A DNA stretch of 10,726 nucleotides from contig CAMPKR010000052.1 in assembly GCA_946887345.1 (NCBI GenBank), forward strand, positions 1-10,726, given 5' to 3'. The notes under the pieces are model-generated. The model had not been told where the DNA came from and ran no database searches. It worked only from the letters and a program-made list of their open reading frames with translations. The stretch's first letter is position 1. Each line of letters opens with the position of its first letter. Source of the stretch: an uncultured Bacteroidota bacterium. GTDB taxonomy: Bacteria > Bacteroidota > Bacteroidia > Chitinophagales > Chitinophagaceae. Positions 6,012-10,726 of this stretch are shown here, one piece after another. The position numbers and the translations under genes are program-made.

Positions 6012-9000
6012 TTACTCGATCACGAATCTTAAACTAGTGAGCTGTCCCTTGATGGATACTCGCAGCATGTACATGCCGGGCACTGCCCTGCCCTGCATAT
6101 CTATTTCTGTATCTATTGCATTATTATTAAGTTCCGTGTTGCCTTTGTATACCGACTGGCCGATGCTGTTCATCACTTCAATGCCTGCTTCTGCAGCATT
6201 TGTATTCAATGCGCCTTTCAGCCTGAACTTACCGCTGTTAGGGTTCGGGTACAACGTCAGTTCTTTAAACATATCCTGCACCTGGCTTACTGATGTCACC
6301 TTTTTCACTTCTACAACATTACTCAGCACAAATTCAGGGTCCGCACATTCTACTATACTGTGCACATATAATGATATCCTGTCCTCAGGCTGAAGGCCGA
6401 TGCCTGTATAGGTGGGGCCTGTTTCGCCCGGAAGGTCTACTCCGTTCTTCCTCCATTGCAGTGTAGCTCCCGGCCCTGCATCCGTCACTGTTGAGTAGAA
6501 GATGATACCGTCTCCGCCCGGAACACCCACTATCTGAACTTTAGGTTCAGGCGATGGGGTCAGGTCCATGCTGATACCATCACTCATCACAGGGAATGCG
6601 CAGGTCATGCTGCTGATCAACTCGCAGCTTACCAGGTCGCCATTCAACAAAGCATTGCTCGAATACTGGTGCTGTACAGAGCCGGATACGAGGTTGCCGT
6701 TCACATACCATTGATATGTCGGATTGGTACCTTCGTTCTGCGGGTAGGCGCTGAACACGAAAGGATCGCCTTCACAGCCTGTTGAGTCGGGGTTCACTCC
6801 TATCTCCACACTGGTGGTGATCACAGGGTTGATCGTCATTGTTATCGTATTGCTAGTAGCTATGGCAGGTGTGGCGCAGGGCAGATTTGTTGTCACCCTG
6901 CAGCTGATCGCATCGCCGGTTACCAAAGTGTTATCAACGTATACTGGACTGTTGCTGCCTACCACCGTGCTGCCTTTGCGCCATTCATATATTGGCACCG
7001 GTCCGCCATTGGTGGAAGTGGCTGTGAAAGTAACAGGCATACCCTGGCACCATGAATTGCCTTTATCCGATACGATGCTCACACCATTGGTCACATTCGG
7101 CCATACTGTTAGGGCAACAGGAGTGGATTGTGAGAAGCTCGTCGTCTGACAAGCCGCGTTGCTGGTCATCTGCACTTTGATCACATCGCCGCTAACGAGA
7201 CCGGTGCCTGCATTATAGCTGGCACTGGTTGTACCAACCGGTTGATTGTTCTTCCACCAGTGGTAAACAGGTGCACTGCCCCCGTTTGTTGGACTGGCCG
7301 TAAAAGTCACGTTGGCACCTTGGCAGATATTGCCATTGGTCATCTGTGGCGAACTGAAACTCACAGATGGAGTAACTATAGGGTTGATGGTGAGATTATA
7401 GGTCTTGGTTGCCGTTGCTGGGCTCGGGCAGGGATAATTAGAGGTCATCGTTACATTGATGGCATGGGTACCTACAGGCAGGCCAACTGCTGTGTAAGTG
7501 GGGCCGGTAGCCACATTGCTGCCGTTAAGCTTCCACTGATAAGTCGGTGTGGTGCCTCCGCCGGTAGGCGCAGCTGTAAACGTCACGCTTGCGCCGTCAC
7601 ATACGGGGCCTGTACCCGGATTCGCCAATATCGCTACCGATGGGGTAATCAGCGCAGGTACCGTCATTGTTATCGGGTTGCTGGTAACCTGTGCTACTGC
7701 GGGGCATTGCTGGCTGCTGGTCATCACACAAGTGATGGTATGACCATCTAAACCAAAACCAACAGGTGGTGTAAACACCGCGCCCGATGCACCTAACAAC
7801 ATGCCACTGCGGTACCACTGGTACGTCGGTGTGGCGCCGCCACCCGTAGGTGTGGCTGTAAAGGTAAAAGTGGTGGTAGGACAACCGGTAGTACCCGGGC
7901 TTACACCTATGCTCACCGCAGGTATGGGTGTAGATGTGGGGTTAACCGTAATAGTAAAATTAGCCGGTGTACCAGGACAACCGTTGGCGGTGGGTGTTAC
8001 CGTTATCGTTGCAACCACCGGAGTGGCGCCTGCATTTGTTGCAGTGAATGATGGTATTCCGGCTGTACCATTGGCGCCAAGGCCTATAGCGGTGTTGTTA
8101 TTCGTCCATGCAAAGGTTGTTCCACCTACCGGACCGGTGAAGTTAAATGCAGTAAAGGCCTTATTGTGGCATACAGATTGATTTGAGACCGGAGTAACTG
8201 TTACCATGGAGTAGGTCAATACTTCAGCTTCGGCAGATGTATCTCCGGGGCTGCATTCTGCAGTCACGACGCAGCGGTATTTTCGGCCACTCATAGCTTG
8301 TGTTACAGCATTCACCGTGAGCGTAGATGATGTTGCGCCGGAGTAACCCGGTCCGTTCGCAATATTAGCAAAGCCGGAACCGGAATTTTCCTGCCATTGA
8401 TAGGCGATCACTCCAGCTCCCGTAGCTGCAACCGTAAAACTTGCATTGGCATTCACGCAAACAGTAGCGGTTGCAGGATCTGTAGTAACATTTGGCAAGG
8501 CCTTTATCGTAAGCGGAACCCCTGTCCGGGCAGTGCCCGTGCAGGCTTTCATATACCTGAACGTGCCGTTCATACCACGCGGTGTGACCAAACCACCGGA
8601 GAAAAGCCCACTCATACCGGAACCAACATATACTTCTAAATCAGCATTGCTGCCCCATAAGCCTCCCACCAGTGCAGCGTTGGTATAACTGAGTGTACCG
8701 TTCGACACAAAATAAAAACCGTAGGTCTGGCCGGCGGTAAGAGCAGGCTTTACGGTCAGTGTCAAATTATTTAATCCTACGACAGAACCATTTGCTACGG
8801 TACCGAGTAATGTCCACGCACCGGGAGTAGCTTCGCTGCCTGCCCAAGTCCCCGTTTTGTAATAAACACTAAAACTTGAATTGGCAGATTGAGACATCCA
8901 GCTTACAGCATCCAGCGTAATATCTGCCAGAGCCTTCACATCGAATATTGCCCCGTTCTGTCCATTGCCCTGGGCAAGTGATGGGGTCAACGTCCGATAG

Positions 9001-10726
9001 TAAACAGGCTCCGCATAGTATGTGGCAGTAGCCGTAGGGTTACTTATTGTTAAGGTGTTGCCCAGGCCAAGGTTATTTCCGCCGGTAGCTGCATCATACC
9101 AGATGATACTATCCGCACCGGTTGCCTGCGCGCCAACTAGGCCCGGTACTCCCGCACAAGTGCTACCGGGAGTGGTAGAGGCAACCTGCGGGTTATTTAC
9201 GGTTATTGTAAACATCTTAGACGGGCCATTGCAAACAAGGTTCGGGGTGACTGTTATTGTGGCAGAAACCGGCGGAATTCCTGCATTGATCGCAGTAAAC
9301 GCAGCAATATCGTCCGAACCGCTAGCAGCAAGGCCTATGGAAGTATTATTGTTCGTCCAGTTGAATGTTGTACCTGGCACACTGCCTGTAAATGTTATTG
9401 CATTGGTCAATGCGCCATTACAAACTACCTGGTTGAAAACAGTGTTTACATCAGGCGCAATGATAGTCACTTCAGTACCCACAGAGAAGCTGTCAGTATA
9501 ACCACAGGCGTCAGTAAACACACAATTGTAGAGCCCGGCGGTGGTAGCCAGGTAGCCTGAGCTGTTTGCGCCACCAATATCAGCGCCATTCCGTCGCCAT
9601 TGATAGTTAGTCCCACCTCCTACTATTGACAGGGTGACGCTGCCACCTGCGCAAATGGTTGTAGTTCCATCGGCTGACATTACAGAAGAGCAATGTTTAC
9701 GGACCAATCCCCTGATATCATCAGGAGTGCTGGTAAGCGCCGGGCCAATAGCGCCGGTATTAATATCCCATTCTTTGAACTGGCTGCTGATATTGCTCAC
9801 CAGTATCTTACCGTTGCCCAGGTATAAAGCACCAAAGGTCTCGCCTCCGGCTGTACCACTGAATGTAAGGCCTGCTGGCGGATTGACAGGAGCCGCCGGA
9901 TCAAAGGTTTCCCAAACAACGGATCCGTTGCCCGACCAATGATAGATCAAAGAATTATCTGGATTATACAGAATAACCTCGCCGTCAGCGCCGTTACCTA
10001 AAGTTTTAAATAGCGTTTTTGCGGCAGTTGCAATGTTAATAGCATAAACAGTTTCCGGTACTGTGGCACCATCACCGGTAACACCGTACAACGTGCCGTC
10101 TGGTGCAAAAGTTATAGACGAGAAATTATCACCGAGGTTGCCCACAAAGGCGCATACGCCAGTTTGCAGGTCTATTGTTGCCAGCACCCTGCCTGATACA
10201 CCCGAAACCTTGAGTATAGTATAAATCACCCCGGTAATGGGGTGAGTTGCAAAACCATTGAGGCCTGTAATAGTAAAACCCGGCATTGTAGGTCCGAAGC
10301 GGCTGATAATAGAATAATTGGAAGCATTCCATGTCCATAGGGAGTCCTGGAACGGCGACCCCCCTGCAATGATCGTGTTTATCCTGATAACCGGCGCCGG
10401 TTTACTAACCGCACATGTTAACTGGCTGGTAAACTCAGCCGTTACCTGGTTAACCGCACCATCCGCCCTTAGTCGTGTGGCTGTGAAGGTGTGAGTACCA
10501 CCCGATAAGGAACCTACCGGTACAGTTACAATATCCAATACAGCGCCAGCTTGCTGCAATCTAAGACTGCCGGTGGCCGGAGCATTAGCGAAGCTAACAG
10601 TAACATCAGCAGTATAATAATCATCCGAAGTGTTGTCCGCCGTATTGTTGATGTTGATACTGCTAAGGTTGCTGAACCTGATGAATGAAATACTGCAAGT
10701 CTGCGCCGTTGAGACAAAAGTAATTG
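6012..10726 (-). CDS. Giant multidomain Ig/PKD-like surface protein with T9SS type A sorting domain (5' end outside window)
   Basis: The frame is open from the right edge of the window to the TAA at 6012-6014, giving at least 1570 residues; start codon and signal peptide lie outside. Counting from the first complete codon, I see: a beta-sandwich domain (1-110); a beta-propeller-like segment (about 115-345) with motifs such as GFATHPITGVIYTI and ITFAPDGTLYGVTGDG; an Ig-like domain (349-423, TICAGGSVTLS to QWRRNGADIGG); a PKD-like domain (427-514); an Ig_7-like module (516-572, IIWYDAATGGNNLG); a jelly-roll-like domain (575-726); a second Ig-like domain (742-838); a second PKD-like domain (841-929); six tandem Ig-like repeats (934-1475); and a C-terminal domain (1487-1570) with LYPNPNSGKFRL and GMYMLRVSIKG. 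That last domain matches the T9SS type A sorting signal, so the protein should cross the outer membrane and be released or attached at the surface. Ser, Thr, Asn and Gly are abundant and no catalytic domain is recognised. Role in adhesion or polymer binding is inferred. It converges on dnaE2 and is unlikely to be linked to it functionally. Confidence 0.9.
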   Translation of the reverse strand, partial: ITFVSTAQTCSISFIRFSNLSSININNTADNTSDDYYTADVTVSFANAPATGSLRLQQAGAVLDIVTVPVGSLSGGTHTFTATRLRADGAVNQVTAEFTSQLTCAVSKPAPVIRINTIIAGGSPFQDSLWTWNASNYSIISRFGPTMPGFTITGLNGFATHPITGVIYTILKVSGVSGRVLATIDLQTGVCAFVGNLGDNFSSITFAPDGTLYGVTGDGATVPETVYAINIATAAKTLFKTLGNGADGEVILYNPDNSLIYHWSGNGSVVWETFDPAAPVNPPAGLTFSGTAGGETFGALYLGNGKILVSNISSQFKEWDINTGAIGPALTSTPDDIRGLVRKHCSSVMSADGTTTICAGGSVTLSIVGGGTNYQWRRNGADIGGANSSGYLATTAGLYNCVFTDACGYTDSFSVGTEVTIIAPDVNTVFNQVVCNGALTNAITFTGSVPGTTFNWTNNNTSIGLAASGSDDIAAFTAINAGIPPVSATITVTPNLVCNGPSKMFTITVNNPQVASTTPGSTCAGVPGLVGAQATGADSIIWYDAATGGNNLGLGNTLTISNPTATATYYAEPVYYRTLTPSLAQGNGQNGAIFDVKALADITLDAVSWMSQSANSSFSVYYKTGTWAGSEATPGAWTLLGTVANGSVVGLNNLTLTVKPALTAGQTYGFYFVSNGTLSYTNAALVGGLWGSNADLEVYVGSGMSGLFSGGLVTPRGMNGTFRYMKACTGTARTGVPLTIKALPNVTTDPATATVCVNANASFTVAATGAGVIAYQWQENSGSGFANIANGPGYSGATSSTLTVNAVTQAMSGRKYRCVVTAECSPGDTSAEAEVLTYSMVTVTPVSNQSVCHNKAFTAFNFTGPVGGTTFAWTNNNTAIGLGANGTAGIPSFTATNAGATPVVATITVTPTANGCPGTPANFTITVNPTSTPIPAVSIGVSPGTTGCPTTTFTFTATPTGGGATPTYQWYRSGMLLGASGAVFTPPVGFGLDGHTITCVMTSSQQCPAVAQVTSNPITMTVPALITPSVAILANPGTGPVCDGASVTFTAAPTGGGTTPTYQWKLNGSNVATGPTYTAVGLPVGTHAINVTMTSNYPCPSPATATKTYNLTINPIVTPSVSFSSPQMTNGNICQGANVTFTASPTNGGSAPVYHWWKNNQPVGTTSASYNAGTGLVSGDVIKVQMTSNAACQTTSFSQSTPVALTVWPNVTNGVSIVSDKGNSWCQGMPVTFTATSTNGGPVPIYEWRKGSTVVGSNSPVYVDNTLVTGDAISCRVTTNLPCATPAIATSNTITMTINPVITTSVEIGVNPDSTGCEGDPFVFSAYPQNEGTNPTYQWYVNGNLVSGSVQHQYSSNALLNGDLVSCELISSMTCAFPVMSDGISMDLTPSPEPKVQIVGVPGGDGIIFYSTVTDAGPGATLQWRKNGVDLPGETGPTYTGIGLQPEDRISLYVHSIVECADPEFVLSNVVEVKKVTSVSQVQDMFKELTLYPNPNSGKFRLKGALNTNAAEAGIEVMNSIGQSVYKGNTELNNNAIDTEIDMQGRAVPGMYMLRVSIKGQLTSLRFVIE
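6015..6267 (-). other. T9SS type A C-terminal sorting domain (part of the surface-protein gene)
   Basis: The last 84 residues form the beta-sandwich signal that the type IX secretion system of Bacteroidota recognises. Diagnostic parts are LTLYPNPNSGKFRLKG at the start (LYPNP followed by a G-x-F strand), IEVMNSIGQSVYKGN in the middle, and PGMYMLRVSIKGQLTSLRFVIE at the end (written G-x-Y-x-x-x-V, then the final basic-hydrophobic strand). In known substrates this domain is removed on export. Family recognition is by motif only. Confidence 0.9.
6300..7925 (-). repeat. Six tandem Ig-like repeats of about 91 residues in the surface protein
   Basis: In protein order the units begin near 7925, 7646, 7373, 7091, 6818 and 6551, with periods of 279, 273, 282, 273 and 267 bases; the last unit ends near 6300. 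A unit reads roughly TPSV-I, then C-x-G-x-x-VTFTA-P-x-x-GG, P-x-Y-x-W-x-x-NG, a Y, GD-x-I-x-C-x-MTSN-x-x-C and an I-x-MT-x-NP linker. Cysteines before strand B and after MTSN recur in units 1 to 5, which suggests a conserved disulfide. The sixth unit lacks the first cysteine and is the most divergent. Units 1 and 2 are closest at DNA level (7813-7865 versus 7531-7583). Confidence 0.88.
7938..8204 (-). repeat. PKD-like domain, second copy
   Basis: This domain of about 89 residues starts at VTVTPVSNQSVCHNKAF and includes GTTFAWTNNNTAIGL, FTATNAGATPVVATITV and FTITVNP. It matches the copy at 9183-9446 along its whole length, with near-identical blocks TTFxWTNNNTxIGL, FTAxNAG and ATITVTP. The type is typical of Bacteroidota extracellular proteins. 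Each copy has one cysteine near the start and one near the end, a likely disulfide pair. Confidence 0.85.
9183..9446 (-). repeat. PKD-like domain, first copy
   Basis: It starts at NTVFNQVVCNGALTNAITF and contains GTTFNWTNNNTSIGL, FTAINAGIPPVSATITV and MFTITVNNPQV. It is the non-adjacent partner of the domain at 7938-8204. About 330 residues separate the two, filled by an Ig_7-like module, a jelly-roll-like domain and an Ig-like domain. Confidence 0.85.

Noticed and set aside
6300..7925. A CRISPR array or DNA-level satellite
   Set aside because: The period of about 273 bases keeps the reading frame and conserves protein motifs, so these are protein domain repeats.
6814..9942. Several open frames of 64-169 codons on the + strand across the surface-protein gene
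   Set aside because: They mirror the low-complexity Gly/Thr/Val-rich coding on the minus strand, show no recognisable family, and have no promoter or terminator of their own.
10557..10559. TTG at 10557-10559 as the start codon of the surface-protein gene
   Set aside because: The same frame stays open upstream to the window edge and encodes a continuous beta-rich domain (for example DDYYTADVTVSFANAPATGS), and no signal peptide follows the TTG. The gene is cut by the window.
1..10726. A wholly undescribed multi-gene system
   Set aside because: Every complete gene belongs to a recognised family (S20, ImuA, ImuB, DnaE2, T9SS surface protein). Novelty, if any, is in the regulation and in the module make-up of the surface protein.

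Overview
The window looks like chromosomal DNA from a member of the Bacteroidota, most likely a Chitinophagaceae-type organism. This rests on three things: a TAnnTTTG-type -7 promoter in front of the first gene, no clear Shine-Dalgarno sequences ahead of the genes, and a huge surface protein ending in a type IX secretion (T9SS) type A sorting domain. The family-level placement is inference from protein style.

Left part (1-380): a complete rpsT gene for ribosomal protein S20, with its own promoter and a strong intrinsic terminator. Next (about 380-500): a short A/T-rich spacer with two copies of an 18-bp inverted repeat (TTTGWAC-ATTT-GTACAAA), centred 41 bp apart. I read these as SOS (LexA-type) operators.

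Middle part (502-5961): a tightly packed + strand operon, imuA - imuB - dnaE2, with intergenic gaps of 1 bp and 5-14 bp. This is the damage-inducible mutasome. DnaE2 is the error-prone C-family polymerase. ImuB is a Y-family polymerase relative without the usual catalytic residues, acting as clamp-binding adaptor. ImuA is a RecA/SulA-like accessory protein. The operon ends in a terminator whose 22-bp core is identical to the one after rpsT and which can serve both strands.

Right part (6012-10726, minus strand): one enormous open frame that runs off the right edge of the window, so at least 1570 residues lacking its N-terminus. In protein order it holds a beta-sandwich domain, a beta-propeller-like segment, an Ig-like domain, a PKD-like domain, an Ig_7-like module, a jelly-roll-like domain, another Ig-like domain, a second copy of the PKD-like domain, six tandem Ig-like repeats of about 91 residues, and the T9SS sorting domain. 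It is probably a secreted or cell-surface adhesin-like protein and is functionally unrelated to the mutasome operon it converges on.

No RNA genes, CRISPR arrays, insertion sequences or wholly unknown gene systems were found. The most informative non-coding signal is the pair of operator-like repeats in front of imuA.
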